Notes under the pieces: generated by a model | Databases searched by the model: none | Seen by the model: the letters and a program-made list of their open reading frames with translations, nothing else | Told to the model about the DNA's origin: nothing | Shown: in pieces, positions 12,876 through 20,724 of the stretch | How the letters are laid out: every line of letters begins with the position of its first letter | How positions within the stretch are numbered: the stretch's first letter is position 1 | Translations under genes and position numbers: made by a program | Origin: a virus | Virus record (IMG/VR): IMGVR_UViG_3300031857_000838 | Location: 1 to 32,154 of that record | Strand: one strand, 5' to 3' | Length of the DNA stretch: 32,154 nucleotides

Positions 12876-13239
12876 GTTCAAAAAGAAGCCCGTAGTCATC
12901 GAGGCCTCGCAGTGGTTTGAGAACGGCGATCATCCGTTGGATGCCTGCGAGATGGTGCATCCTGATCCAAACTCTACAACCCAGTTCGAGCCTTTTCTTT
13001 CAGAGGGTAAGGTGGTGCGCTATTACCGCGACCCCGGTGTTGCTGGAATGACGAGGTGCAAACACTGCGGCGACATCATGCACCATCACGGATGGATTGA
13101 CACGCTGGAAGGCGATCACATTGTGTGTCCCGGCGACTGGATCATCACTGGCGTGAAGGGTGAGCACTACCCGTGCAAGCCTGACATCTTTGAAATGACA
13201 TACGAACCCGCAGGAGAGAGCAATGGCCCAAACACCTGA
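12868..13239 (+). CDS. Conserved phage protein (PGDWIITGVKGE type)
   Basis: This 123-aa protein starts at GTG 12868, overlapping the previous gene by 8 nt, and begins MAKFKKKPVVIEASQWFENG. It contains CKHCGDIMHHH near residues 65-75, likely a zinc site, and ends with HIVCPGDWIITGVKGEHYPC and KPDIFEMTYEP. This is a common short phage family without a firm function. An ATG overlapping its stop (13223) now opens only an eight-codon remnant, probably the former start of the VRR-NUC gene. Confidence 0.8.
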   Translation: MAKFKKKPVVIEASQWFENGDHPLDACEMVHPDPNSTTQFEPFLSEGKVVRYYRDPGVAGMTRCKHCGDIMHHHGWIDTLEGDHIVCPGDWIITGVKGEHYPCKPDIFEMTYEPAGESNGPNT

Positions 13240-13249
13240 AACATGGTAA
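13223..13249 (+). pseudogene. Remnant of the original 5' end of the VRR-NUC gene
   Basis: ATG 13223 follows a good ribosome site (AGGAG just upstream) and overlaps the previous gene's stop, as true starts do in this operon. It reads MAQTPETW and then stops at TAA. The intact nuclease gene 500 bases downstream begins MARTPEA. The remnant therefore looks like the old start, cut off when the HNH gene was inserted. Confidence 0.5.
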
Positions 13250-13252
13250 AGT
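13244..13252 (+). promoter_or_regulatory. Possible extended -10 promoter of the second HNH gene
   Basis: TGG followed by TAAAGT resembles an extended -10 box. A TGGTAAA box also lies before the first HNH gene (4942-4948). No convincing -35 is seen. The HNH ribosome site GGAG is at 13270-13273. Confidence 0.35.
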
Positions 13253-13279
13253 GATAACTCCTGAACAACGGAGAAGTTT

Positions 13280-13756
13280 ATGTCGCCTGAACAAAAAGCT
13301 GCATGGGCTGCCGCAAGAACTAAACACGGCGGCTATCTTGGGGGCAAAGAACGCCCTGAACACTATGTATGGCGGTCAATGATGGCGCGGTGTAACAACC
13401 CGAGCAACCAAGCGTACCACTACTACGGCGCGCGGGGTATTAAAGTCTGTAAACGATGGCACAACTATGCCGCGTTTATTGCCGATATTGGGCCGCGCCC
13501 AAGCCCCCAACACTCCCTTGAACGACGCAATAACAACAAGGGCTATAGCCCCGGCAACTGTTGCTGGAGTACGCGCAGCGAACAGCAAAAAAACAAGAGC
13601 ACCACCCGGCTCTACACCGACGGCACGTTTACCGGCACGCTTGTGGAGTGTGCTCGGCATGTGGGCATAAGCAAAGCGCTGGCGCACTGGCGGTGGAAAC
13701 AACACAACACATTTATTAAAGGACAAGTATGGCAAGAACTCCAGAAGCGGCGGTAA
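13280..13756 (+). CDS. HNH/AP2-type homing-endonuclease-like protein (copy 2)
   Basis: This 158-aa protein has the same plan as the protein at 4982: YVWRSMMARCNNPSNQAY (29-46), YYGARGIKVCKRW (48-60), SLERRNNNKGYSPGNCCWST (79-98) and a C-terminal helix-turn-helix-like ECARHVGISKALAHWRW (123-139). Relative to copy 1, the SIDRID segment reads SLERRN and NCRW reads NCCW, so conserved residues are lost and it may be decaying. It overlaps the downstream VRR-NUC gene by 28 nt, and its own 3' bases provide that gene's ribosome site (AAAGGACAAGT) and start. Confidence 0.75.
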   Translation: MSPEQKAAWAAARTKHGGYLGGKERPEHYVWRSMMARCNNPSNQAYHYYGARGIKVCKRWHNYAAFIADIGPRPSPQHSLERRNNNKGYSPGNCCWSTRSEQQKNKSTTRLYTDGTFTGTLVECARHVGISKALAHWRWKQHNTFIKGQVWQELQKRR

Positions 13757-14025
13757 AAGCTGCGGTTCGCAAGGTGCTGGATCGCTTGGGCATCTACCAC
13801 TTCATGCCTCCGGGCATGGGGCTTGGGCGCTCAGGTATTCCCGACATCATCGGTTGCTACAACGGGCGGTTCATCGCCATCGAATGCAAGGCTGGCAAGG
13901 GCAAGACCACTACCCTGCAAGAGCGTGAGCTGCAATTGATCAAAGACTCGGGCGGGTTCACATTCGTGGCCCGTGAAGACAACTTGGAAGAAATGGAAGG
14001 AAGGCTACTGCTATGGACAACATGA
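13729..14025 (+). CDS. VRR-NUC domain nuclease
   Basis: This 98-aa protein has the VRR-NUC form of the PD-(D/E)XK fold: GIPDIIG with D39, AIECKAG with E52 and K54, and a helix with Q64 (TLQERELQLI). Stand-alone VRR-NUC proteins in phages are thought to act in recombination or repair as junction or flap nucleases. The ATG lies within the 3' end of the upstream HNH gene. It overlaps the next gene by 13 nt and belongs to the run leading into the DNA polymerase. Confidence 0.88.
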   Translation: MARTPEAAVKAAVRKVLDRLGIYHFMPPGMGLGRSGIPDIIGCYNGRFIAIECKAGKGKTTTLQERELQLIKDSGGFTFVAREDNLEEMEGRLLLWTT

Positions 14026-14540
14026 CACGAGAGCCATGTGATTTTGTAAAGTTGGTGCTGCAGCGTATGGACAGCAACCCTGAAGAGTTTGAACACTATG
14101 GGCGGTGGAACGCACTGTGCGAAGCGTTGGAGCGTTACGCTGGGGCTTACACCGGAAACAGTTCTGTACCCGACCGCAATGTTATGTGGGCGTACGATCA
14201 GTTTGAAGTTGACCTGATGCTTGCAAAGTACCGCGAAATTTACCGAGACCGCGAGTACAAGAGCATGCTCAAAAGCATACTGGCAGGTCAAGAACCGAAA
14301 TCGGGATGGAAGGATACTATGCCCGGCGCACAATACAGCACTGCAACGGGCACTGCACTGAGTGGGGGTGTGATCTCCAAATCGGTACTTATGCAAACTG
14401 CTACTGCGCAATTAAACGCGAGCTTCGATGAAGCGTATAGGAATGCCACAGGTATGAACACCGTAAACTCCAACCCTCAACTGCGGTCGCAGATAGAAGA
14501 TGCGCTCGAAGCCAGAATGCAGGGGTTCAAGCGTGGCTAA
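14013..14540 (+). CDS. Hypothetical phage protein upstream of DNA polymerase
   Basis: This 175-aa protein begins MDNMTREPCDFVKLVLQRMD and is helical through residues 1-100, with several conserved-looking aromatic and charged segments (WNALCEALERYAGAY, FEVDLMLAKYREIYRDREY). The C-terminal 70 residues are Ser/Thr/Ala-rich. No motif is recognised. Its overlaps of 13 nt with the nuclease gene and 8 nt with the polymerase gene suggest a role in the replication module. Confidence 0.65.
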   Translation: MDNMTREPCDFVKLVLQRMDSNPEEFEHYGRWNALCEALERYAGAYTGNSSVPDRNVMWAYDQFEVDLMLAKYREIYRDREYKSMLKSILAGQEPKSGWKDTMPGAQYSTATGTALSGGVISKSVLMQTATAQLNASFDEAYRNATGMNTVNSNPQLRSQIEDALEARMQGFKRG

Positions 14541-16449
14541 ACTGATCACCATCGACTTTGAAACCTTCTACGACACGGACTACAGTCTTACCAAGCTCAG
14601 CACCGAAGAGTATGTGAACGACGACCGCTTTGAAGCTATTGGCTTTGCGTACAAGATCGACAATGAGCCTGCGGTTTGGAGGGCGGGTTCGCAGGATCAC
14701 ATACAAAACGTATTGAACACCCTGCCGTGGGACGACGCGTTTGTGCTGGCGCACAACACCATGTTCGATGGGGCCATCCTGTCGTGGAAGTACAGGGTCA
14801 AACCCAAAGGCTGGCTGGACACCCTGTCGATGGGCCGCGCCCTGCATGGCGTTGAAGCTGGGGGTTCCCTCAAGGCGATGGCCGAGCGGTACGGTGCAGG
14901 CGTCAAAGGAACCGAAGTTCTGGATGCCAAGGGCAAACGACGCCACCAGTTCTCTCCCTCCCAGTTGCGCGAATACGGCGAGTACTGCAAAAACGACGTG
15001 GAGCTGACGCACACCATTTTCCACAAGATGATGGCTGCGGGCTTCCCACCGATTGAACTCAAGCTGATCGACCTGACGCTGAAGATGTACGTGGAACCCG
15101 TACTCAGGCTGGATGACCGTGCGTTGGAGCTGCACCTTGAAGACACCGCTGCGCAAAAGCAAGGGCATCTGGTCAATGCGCTGAGCGCGATCGGTCGTAA
15201 GGACTTGGCACTGCAGCAAATCCTCGGGGATGAAGAAACCCGTGCGGGCATCCGCACGGAGTTGATGAGTAACCCCAAGTTCGCGGCCATCCTTGAAGCG
15301 CTGGTCGATGAAGAAGGCAAGCGCGTGGTGCCGACCATCCCGATGAAGATCAGCATGGCCACGGGCAAGGAAACCTACGCGTTTGCCAAGAGCGATGAGG
15401 CGTTCAAAGCCCTAGCGCAGCATGAGGACGTGCGTGTACAGGCGCTATGCGCTGCGCGTCTGGGTACTAAATCCACGCTGGAGGAAACCCGCACCCAACG
15501 GTTCATCAACATCGGCAGGCGCAACGGGGTGTTCCCTGTGCCGCTCAAGTATTACGCTGCCCACACTGGGCGCTGGGGTGGGTCGGACTCTGTGAACCTG
15601 CAGAACCTGCCAAGCCGTGGCCCCAACGCAGGCAAGCTCAAGAAGGCGATCCTCGCCCCCGAGGGCTACGTGTTCATCGACGCAGACTCTTCGCAGATCG
15701 AAGCCCGCACGCTGGCGTGGGAGTCTGAACAGGATGACTTGGTGGAATCCTTTGCAAGGGGCGAAGATGTTTACAAAATCATGGCAGCGGCTATATACGG
15801 CAAGGCTGAAGAAGAGATTACAAAAGAGGAGAGATTCGTGGGTAAGACTACGATTCTCGGCGCAGGGTACGGTATGGGTGGTCCGAAGTTTCAAGCTCAG
15901 CTCAAGACGTTTGGTACTGACTTGTCCACCGAGGAGTGTGCACGCATTATTTCGGTCTATCGTTCGCGCTATTCAAGCATCCCGCAGCTTTGGCGGGACT
16001 CGCAAGAAGCCTTGAGGTGCATGGTGCGCGGCCAGACCATGAAGCTGGGGCGCAACGGCCTGCTCACTGTGGACGACAAGGGCATCCTCCTGCCCAACGG
16101 CCTGTACATTTACTACAACGGCATCCGCGAGGTTGCCGACAACGAGGGCAAACGGCAGTTTGTATATACAACCCGCACCGGACCCAACAAAATTTATGGT
16201 GGAAAGGTCGTTGAGAACTTCACACAGGCCGTGGCGAGGTGTATCATCGGTGAACAAATGCTGAAAATCGCCAAACGGTATAAGGTTGTCCTTACCGTGC
16301 ATGATGCTATTGGTATCGTTGCGAGGCGGGAAGAAGCCGATGAAGCACGGGCTTATGTGGAAACCTGCATGCGTTGGGTTCCTGCGTGGGCCGAAGGGTT
16401 GCCTGTCAACTGCGAAAGCGGCATGGGTGACAGTTACGGTGATTGCTAA
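14533..16449 (+). CDS. Family A DNA polymerase with 3'-5' exonuclease
   Basis: This 638-aa protein copies the phage genome. The exonuclease domain has Exo I DFE (D8, E10), Exo II in AHNTMFD and Exo III in YCKNDVE. The polymerase domain has motif A DADSSQIEAR (catalytic D385), motif B RFVGKTTILGAGYG (R434, K438, Y446) and motif C TVHDAIGIV (H590, D591). Motif C has Ala where most family members have Glu. The residue corresponding to E. coli Phe762 is Leu442. Start GTG 14533 overlaps the previous gene by 8 nt and begins MAKLITIDFETF, placing Exo I at the very N-terminus; no 5'-nuclease domain is present. Confidence 0.95.
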   Translation: MAKLITIDFETFYDTDYSLTKLSTEEYVNDDRFEAIGFAYKIDNEPAVWRAGSQDHIQNVLNTLPWDDAFVLAHNTMFDGAILSWKYRVKPKGWLDTLSMGRALHGVEAGGSLKAMAERYGAGVKGTEVLDAKGKRRHQFSPSQLREYGEYCKNDVELTHTIFHKMMAAGFPPIELKLIDLTLKMYVEPVLRLDDRALELHLEDTAAQKQGHLVNALSAIGRKDLALQQILGDEETRAGIRTELMSNPKFAAILEALVDEEGKRVVPTIPMKISMATGKETYAFAKSDEAFKALAQHEDVRVQALCAARLGTKSTLEETRTQRFINIGRRNGVFPVPLKYYAAHTGRWGGSDSVNLQNLPSRGPNAGKLKKAILAPEGYVFIDADSSQIEARTLAWESEQDDLVESFARGEDVYKIMAAAIYGKAEEEITKEERFVGKTTILGAGYGMGGPKFQAQLKTFGTDLSTEECARIISVYRSRYSSIPQLWRDSQEALRCMVRGQTMKLGRNGLLTVDDKGILLPNGLYIYYNGIREVADNEGKRQFVYTTRTGPNKIYGGKVVENFTQAVARCIIGEQMLKIAKRYKVVLTVHDAIGIVARREEADEARAYVETCMRWVPAWAEGLPVNCESGMGDSYGDC

Positions 16450-16457
16450 GGAACCAA

Positions 16458-17129
16458 ATGCCCACCATCCCAGCATGGAGCTTCAGCAGCCTGAAGACCT
16501 TCACGACTTGCCCCAAGAAGTTTTACCACGCCAAGGTGGCCAAAGACGTCAAGGAGCCAGAAGGTGAAGCCGCCCTGTACGGCAAAGAGGTCCACTCCGC
16601 TGCGGAGTTTTACGTGCGGGATGGCACAGCAATCCCTGAGAAGTTCGCGTTCATTAAGCCTGCACTGGACAGCCTCATCAAGATTCCCGGTGACAAGTAC
16701 TGCGAGTTCAAGGTAGCCCTGACCGAATCCTTGGAGCCGTGCGACTTCTTTGACAAAGAATGCTGGTTCCGTGGGGTGGCTGATTTGCTGATTGTCAACG
16801 AGGAAAAGGGCGAAGCCCGAGTCGTGGACTACAAGCTGGGCAAATCGAAGTATGCAGACCTTGGCCAGCTCGAACTCATGGCGCTGACGGTGTTCAAAAT
16901 CTTCCCCAAGATCACCGTGGTCAAGGGTGGATTGTTGTTCTTGACCGAGGGTAAATTTGTCCCTACAGTGTATGAAGCGCAACAACAGCATCGGTACTGG
17001 GGCAACTGGATGCCCACGATCACCATGCTGGAAGGTGCATACAGTTCAGGCGTGTGGAATGCAAAACCCAACGGCCTGTGCAAACAATACTGCTGGGTGA
17101 CATCGTGCACCCATTGTGGAAGGAAGTGA
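16458..17129 (+). CDS. Cas4/RecB-like PD-(D/E)XK nuclease with Cys cluster
   Basis: This 223-aa protein has the RecB/Cas4-type nuclease arrangement: SFSSLKTFTTCPKKFYHAK at the N-terminus with C18, GKEVHSAAE with H46, ADLLIVN with D109, DYKLGK with D124 and K126, and Q137 in QLELMA. The C-terminus holds C208, C212, C217 and C220, which with C18 could bind an iron-sulphur cluster or zinc, as in Cas4 and AddB. It probably processes DNA ends in replication or recombination next to the polymerase and SNF2 helicase. The ATG follows AAGGA at 16448-16452. Confidence 0.88.
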   Translation: MPTIPAWSFSSLKTFTTCPKKFYHAKVAKDVKEPEGEAALYGKEVHSAAEFYVRDGTAIPEKFAFIKPALDSLIKIPGDKYCEFKVALTESLEPCDFFDKECWFRGVADLLIVNEEKGEARVVDYKLGKSKYADLGQLELMALTVFKIFPKITVVKGGLLFLTEGKFVPTVYEAQQQHRYWGNWMPTITMLEGAYSSGVWNAKPNGLCKQYCWVTSCTHCGRK

Positions 17130-17130
17130 T

Positions 17131-17409
17131 ATGCCATACGTGAACAAACCAAGACCATACAAAAAAGAATACCAGCAGCAGCTGGCGCGAGGAGAGGGTG
17201 AAGCAGATGCAAGACGCAAAAGAGAAAACGCACGTGACCTGTATGACCGAGAAGGTATTGACCGCAAGGGCAAGGATATTGACCATAAGCGCCCACTATC
17301 TAAAGGTGGCAGCACCAGTAAAAACAACCTGCAGCTCAAGACAGCTTCAGCAAACCGGTCGTTCAGTCGCAACAGTGACCACACCGTAAAGAAGAACAAA
17401 CCCAAGTAG
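17131..17409 (+). CDS. Small HNH endonuclease
   Basis: This 92-aa basic protein has an HNH core DIDHKRPLSKGGSTSKNNLQ, with H52, N65 or N66 and N75 as likely catalytic or metal-site residues, then SANRSFSRNS. The N-terminal ~45 residues are lysine- and arginine-rich. Related small phage HNH proteins cut or nick DNA and often lie near replication or packaging genes. The ATG follows AAGGAAG. It differs from the AP2-type HNH genes at 4982 and 13280. It is followed by a structured intergenic region. Confidence 0.85.
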   Translation: MPYVNKPRPYKKEYQQQLARGEGEADARRKRENARDLYDREGIDRKGKDIDHKRPLSKGGSTSKNNLQLKTASANRSFSRNSDHTVKKNKPK

Positions 17410-17439
17410 CCTTGGAATACGCAGCTCGTCAGGTATGAG

Positions 17440-17552
17440 TGGGGCTGCGGGGGTGTTTCAAGATTTGAACCCTTAAACCATACCAGTTGAAGACCCCAGT
17501 CCTTTCGTGGGGGTTGATTCAACCGAATGGCACCCGTAAGGTGCCAGCCCCA
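17440..17552 (+). ncRNA. Folded leader region before the helicase gene
   Basis: The gap 17410-17600 is not coding in any supported frame but has nested complementarity. TGGGGCTG (17440-17447) pairs with CAGCCCCA (17545-17552). Inside, TTGAA-g-ACCCC (17487-17497) pairs with GGGGT-tga-TTCAA (17510-17522), and GGCACC pairs with GGTGCC across CGTAA (17529-17545). It could be a structured 5' leader that controls the helicase, a small RNA, or partly chance. No known riboswitch or tRNA fits. Confidence 0.35.
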
Positions 17553-17600
17553 GACCCGAACGTGGATTCCACTTTCGGGATATTCTGCATTGGAGAACAC

Positions 17601-19169
17601 ATGGAAATCATTCAAGGCAAGGCCCTGAAGCTACGCCTCAAGAACCCGCACAAGGTCTTGAGCGTTATCCCCAAAAGCGCATTGATTGAAGACGGCCCGC
17701 TCAGTACAGTGATGGTTCACTGGGGGCTGGAAGAAGCGCAGGTTTTGAAGAACCTGAAAATCAAAAACGTACCATCCCCCATCGTTGCCAAATACGGCTG
17801 GCCCGGTATATACGACCCGTTCGTGCATCAGAAGCAGACCTCTGCCTTCTTGACCCTGCACCGCAGGGCGTTTTGCTTCAACGATCCCGGCACTGGCAAG
17901 ACCATGTCTGTCACATGGGCCGCAGATTACTTGATGGACATCAAGCAAATCAAACGGGTGCTGGTCATCTGCCCCCTGTCCATCATGCAGTCCGCATGGC
18001 AAGCTGACATCTTCAAAGCCGCGATGCACCGCAAGGTGGGCGTGGCCTACGGCAGCAAGGAAAAGCGCATCAAGGTCATCGAGTCAGATGCTGAGTTCGT
18101 GATCATCAACTTCGACGGCGTGAACATTGTGGAAGAGCAGATTGCCGCTGCCAACTTTGACCTGATCGTCATCGACGAATGCAACGCATACAAGACCGCA
18201 TCCACCGCACGGTGGAAGTCGCTCAACAAGATCATCAAGCCCAGCACGTGGCTGTGGATGCTGACAGGCACCCCCGCTTCGCAATCCCCTCTGGATGCCT
18301 ACGGTCTGGCCAAACTGCTCAACCCATCAGCCGCACCACGCAGCTTCACGCTGTACCGGGATCAGGTGATGACCAAGATCACGCAGTTCAAATGGACCCC
18401 GAAGAAGGAAGCCCAGCAAGTGGTCAGCTCGCTGCTGCAGCCCGCCATCCGGTTTACCAAGGACCAATGCCTTGACCTGCCCGACCTGCTGTACACCGAG
18501 CGTGAGGTGCCCCTGACCACGCAGCAGATCAAGTACTACGAGAAGCTGCGCAAGGTCATGGCCATGCAAGCTGCCGGGGAAGAAGTCACTGCGGTCAACG
18601 CTGCGGCCAAGCTCAACAAGCTGCTGCAAATTGCGTGTGGAGCAGTCTATTCCGATACTGGCGAGGTGGTGTCGTTTGACTCCGCCAACCGCATGAGCGT
18701 GCTCAAGGAAGTGATCGAGGAGTCCAGCCACAAGGTGCTGGTGTTCGTGCCGTTCCGCCACACGATTGAGATTCTGTACGAAGAGCTTCGTAAGGATGGC
18801 ATCACTGTGGAGGTGATCCACGGCGGTGTGTCCGCAGGGCGGCGCACAGATATATTCAAACGCTTTCAGGAAACTGACGACCCACGGGTGCTGGTGATCC
18901 AGCCGCAAGCGGCGTCACACGGCGTCACCCTGCACGCTGCCAATACCGTGGTGTGGTGGGCACCCATCACTTCCTACGAAACCTACGCACAGGCCAACGC
19001 CCGTGTTCACCGCGCCGGACAGAGGAACAAATGTCTGGTCGTCAAGCTCCAAGGAAGTCCAGTGGAGTCCAAGCTGTACCGGGCACTGGAGTCCAAGGAA
19101 GAAGCGCAGTTCAACCTGATGGAACTGTACCGAGAAACTTTTGCGGAAGGAGTTGAAAATAAAATTTGA
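17601..19169 (+). CDS. SNF2-type superfamily 2 helicase
   Basis: This 522-aa protein contains the superfamily 2 motifs: a Q-motif-like HQ in YDPFVHQKQTSAF (71-83), Walker A NDPGTGKT (94-101), motif II VIDECN (190-195), motif III LTGTPAS (221-227), and the C-terminal lobe ending in motif VI ARVHRAGQ. The order and the HRAGQ ending are typical of SNF2/Rad54-like translocases found in phages. It may remodel protein-DNA complexes or assist replication forks beside the polymerase and Cas4-like nuclease. ATG 17601 follows GGAG; an upstream in-frame start would lie in the folded leader and is less likely. Confidence 0.92.
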   Translation: MEIIQGKALKLRLKNPHKVLSVIPKSALIEDGPLSTVMVHWGLEEAQVLKNLKIKNVPSPIVAKYGWPGIYDPFVHQKQTSAFLTLHRRAFCFNDPGTGKTMSVTWAADYLMDIKQIKRVLVICPLSIMQSAWQADIFKAAMHRKVGVAYGSKEKRIKVIESDAEFVIINFDGVNIVEEQIAAANFDLIVIDECNAYKTASTARWKSLNKIIKPSTWLWMLTGTPASQSPLDAYGLAKLLNPSAAPRSFTLYRDQVMTKITQFKWTPKKEAQQVVSSLLQPAIRFTKDQCLDLPDLLYTEREVPLTTQQIKYYEKLRKVMAMQAAGEEVTAVNAAAKLNKLLQIACGAVYSDTGEVVSFDSANRMSVLKEVIEESSHKVLVFVPFRHTIEILYEELRKDGITVEVIHGGVSAGRRTDIFKRFQETDDPRVLVIQPQAASHGVTLHAANTVVWWAPITSYETYAQANARVHRAGQRNKCLVVKLQGSPVESKLYRALESKEEAQFNLMELYRETFAEGVENKI

Positions 19170-19175
19170 TTCACC

Positions 19176-19204
19176 TTTACAAGATAAAGATTACTGTGTA
19201 TGAT
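19176..19204 (+). promoter_or_regulatory. Sigma70-type promoter
   Basis: TTTACA (19176-19181) and TATGAT (19199-19204) are spaced by 17 nt, each one base from consensus. Transcription would start near 19211, giving a short leader with CGAAAGGATGAC before the ATG at 19229. It may drive the genes from 19229 to 24119. Confidence 0.75.
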
Positions 19205-19228
19205 TACCCAAAACAACGAAAGGATGAC

Positions 19229-19618
19229 ATGAGCATAACTGCAGACAAACTTGTCAACGTCTACATAAAGATGCGTGACAAGAGAGCGCAGCTCAAAGCT
19301 GCGTTCGAGGAAGAAGACACCAAGATCAAAGAGCAAATGGACCTTGTTGAGTCCAGCCTGCTTGAAATCTGCAAATCGACCGGAGCCGACAGTATCAAGA
19401 CTGCACACGGCACCGCAATCAAATCAGTGCAAACGAGGTACTGGACTGGCGACTGGGCAGCGATGCACAAGTTCATCCGGGACAACGATGCGCTTGATCT
19501 CGTGGAGCGCCGCATCTCGCAGCTCAACATGAAGAACTTTCTACGTGAAAACCCGGACCTCATGCCAACCGGGTTGAACGTGGACAACAAGTACACTGTA
19601 ACGGTACGGAGAAGCTAA
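19229..19618 (+). CDS. Conserved phage protein, coiled-coil N-terminus
   Basis: This 129-aa protein begins with a long charged helix (residues 1-50, including RDKRAQLKAAFEEEDTKIKE), then a compact region with TAHGTAIKSVQTRYWTGDW and a C-terminal strand-rich end. The overall shape recalls phage Gp157/Gam-like nuclease-inhibitor proteins, but the match is weak and unproven. It is the first gene after the promoter at 19176. The ATG at 19229 is chosen for its AAGGA site and promoter position; an in-frame upstream start would include the promoter. Confidence 0.75.
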   Translation: MSITADKLVNVYIKMRDKRAQLKAAFEEEDTKIKEQMDLVESSLLEICKSTGADSIKTAHGTAIKSVQTRYWTGDWAAMHKFIRDNDALDLVERRISQLNMKNFLRENPDLMPTGLNVDNKYTVTVRRS

Positions 19619-19834
19619 ATGGAAACTGCCCTGACGTTGGCGCAGGTGGCGAAGCTATTGCAGGTCGCCCCGTCAACTATTCACACAATGATTCGTGAGG
19701 AAGACGAGACCAAGCGTATTCCTTACATCCGCGTGGGTAAGAGCTACCGATTTTTCGGTAGTGAGCTTGCCAAATTCTTCAACATGGACGTAGAAATCGT
19801 CAATCAGTTTTTTACCAAGGAGAACTCTAAATGA
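19619..19834 (+). CDS. Excisionase/MerR-like helix-turn-helix protein
   Basis: This 71-aa protein starts immediately after the previous stop (TAAATG). It has TLAQVAKLLQVAPSTIHTMI and IPYIRVGKSYRFFGSELAKF, the pattern of excisionase-like winged helix-turn-helix domains. In phages such proteins regulate transcription or shape DNA. No integrase is visible, so it need not be an excisionase. Its stop overlaps the next gene by 4 nt. Confidence 0.75.
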   Translation: METALTLAQVAKLLQVAPSTIHTMIREEDETKRIPYIRVGKSYRFFGSELAKFFNMDVEIVNQFFTKENSK

Positions 19835-20724
19835 GTAACGAAATGACCCTGTTCGCCCAAGGCGGCAATGCCCTCCCCGCCCACCTGCGTGGCCTCGAAC
19901 TCGACGCAACGACCAAAGCCCTGATGGGTGGTGGCACTGGCAAGCGCATCTCCATTCGTGGTGGTGTGTTCCGCATGATTGTTGGCGGCAAAGAAGTTGC
20001 TCAAAACGATGACCGCGCCATGAACGTGGTGTTGGTTCGCTCCGCTGAGAAGACCAGCCGCAGCTACTACGCTGGCACTTACGTTGAAGGTCAGAATGCT
20101 GCTCCTGCTTGCTACTCCAATGACGGCGTCACACCCGCTGCGGATTCCAAGAACAAGCAATCTCCCAACTGCGCCAACTGCCCGCAGAACATCAAAGGTT
20201 CTGGCCAAGGTGACAGCCGTGCATGCCGATTCAGCCACCGCCTCGCCGTGGTGCTGGAGAACAACCTCGAAGGTGATGTGTACCAGTTGACCCTGCCAGC
20301 ACAGTCGATCTTCGGCACAGGTGACAACGGCAAGATGCCGCTGCAGCAGTACGCCAAGTTCCTCGGTGGCCACGGTATCCCCGTGACAGCCGTTGTGACA
20401 GAGATGCGCTTTGACACTTCCAGCGCCACACCCAAGCTGACCTTCCGTGCGATGCGCCCGTTGAGCGTGGACGAGATGGCTTCTGCCAAGGCGCAAGGCG
20501 ATACACCCGATGCACTGAACGCAGTCACCATGACTGTTTCGCAGATGGACGGTGAAGCCAAGCCCACAGGTAGCCCGTTCGCAGAAGCCCCAGCACCCGC
20601 TGCAAAGGCCAAAGCCGAACCAGTCGATGCGGTGGATGAGCCCGTCAAGCGCACCTCTGCCAAGAAGGCCGAAGTAAAAGATGTGTCTTCGGTCCTCGAT
20701 GAATGGGCTGACGACGCCGAGTAA
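19831..20724 (+). CDS. Candidate single-strand DNA-binding protein
   Basis: This 297-aa protein has a beta-rich central region with four cysteines (C94, C114, C117 and C132) that could form a zinc site, and a long Ala/Pro/Lys-rich linker ending in a very acidic tail (VLDEWADDAE). A basic core with an acidic, flexible C-terminus is typical of phage and bacterial single-strand DNA-binding proteins, and its place beside the primase-helicase fits. I recognise no exact family. The role is inferred from architecture and context; a recombination mediator is an alternative. Confidence 0.6.
   Translation: MSNEMTLFAQGGNALPAHLRGLELDATTKALMGGGTGKRISIRGGVFRMIVGGKEVAQNDDRAMNVVLVRSAEKTSRSYYAGTYVEGQNAAPACYSNDGVTPAADSKNKQSPNCANCPQNIKGSGQGDSRACRFSHRLAVVLENNLEGDVYQLTLPAQSIFGTGDNGKMPLQQYAKFLGGHGIPVTAVVTEMRFDTSSATPKLTFRAMRPLSVDEMASAKAQGDTPDALNAVTMTVSQMDGEAKPTGSPFAEAPAPAAKAKAEPVDAVDEPVKRTSAKKAEVKDVSSVLDEWADDAE

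Noticed and set aside
17131-17409. A group I intron containing the small HNH gene
   Set aside because: The flanking genes (nuclease and helicase) are intact and unrelated, and no intron core helices can be recognised, although a remnant cannot be excluded.
17410-17600. A tRNA or tmRNA in the gap before the helicase gene
   Set aside because: GGGGCTG and a TTGAACCC-like stretch suggested it, but no cloverleaf with D, anticodon and T arms can be drawn, and no CCA-compatible acceptor end follows.
19619-19834. The excisionase-like protein as evidence of a temperate phage
   Set aside because: The same fold is common in ordinary small regulators, and no integrase, attachment site or repressor is visible in the window.
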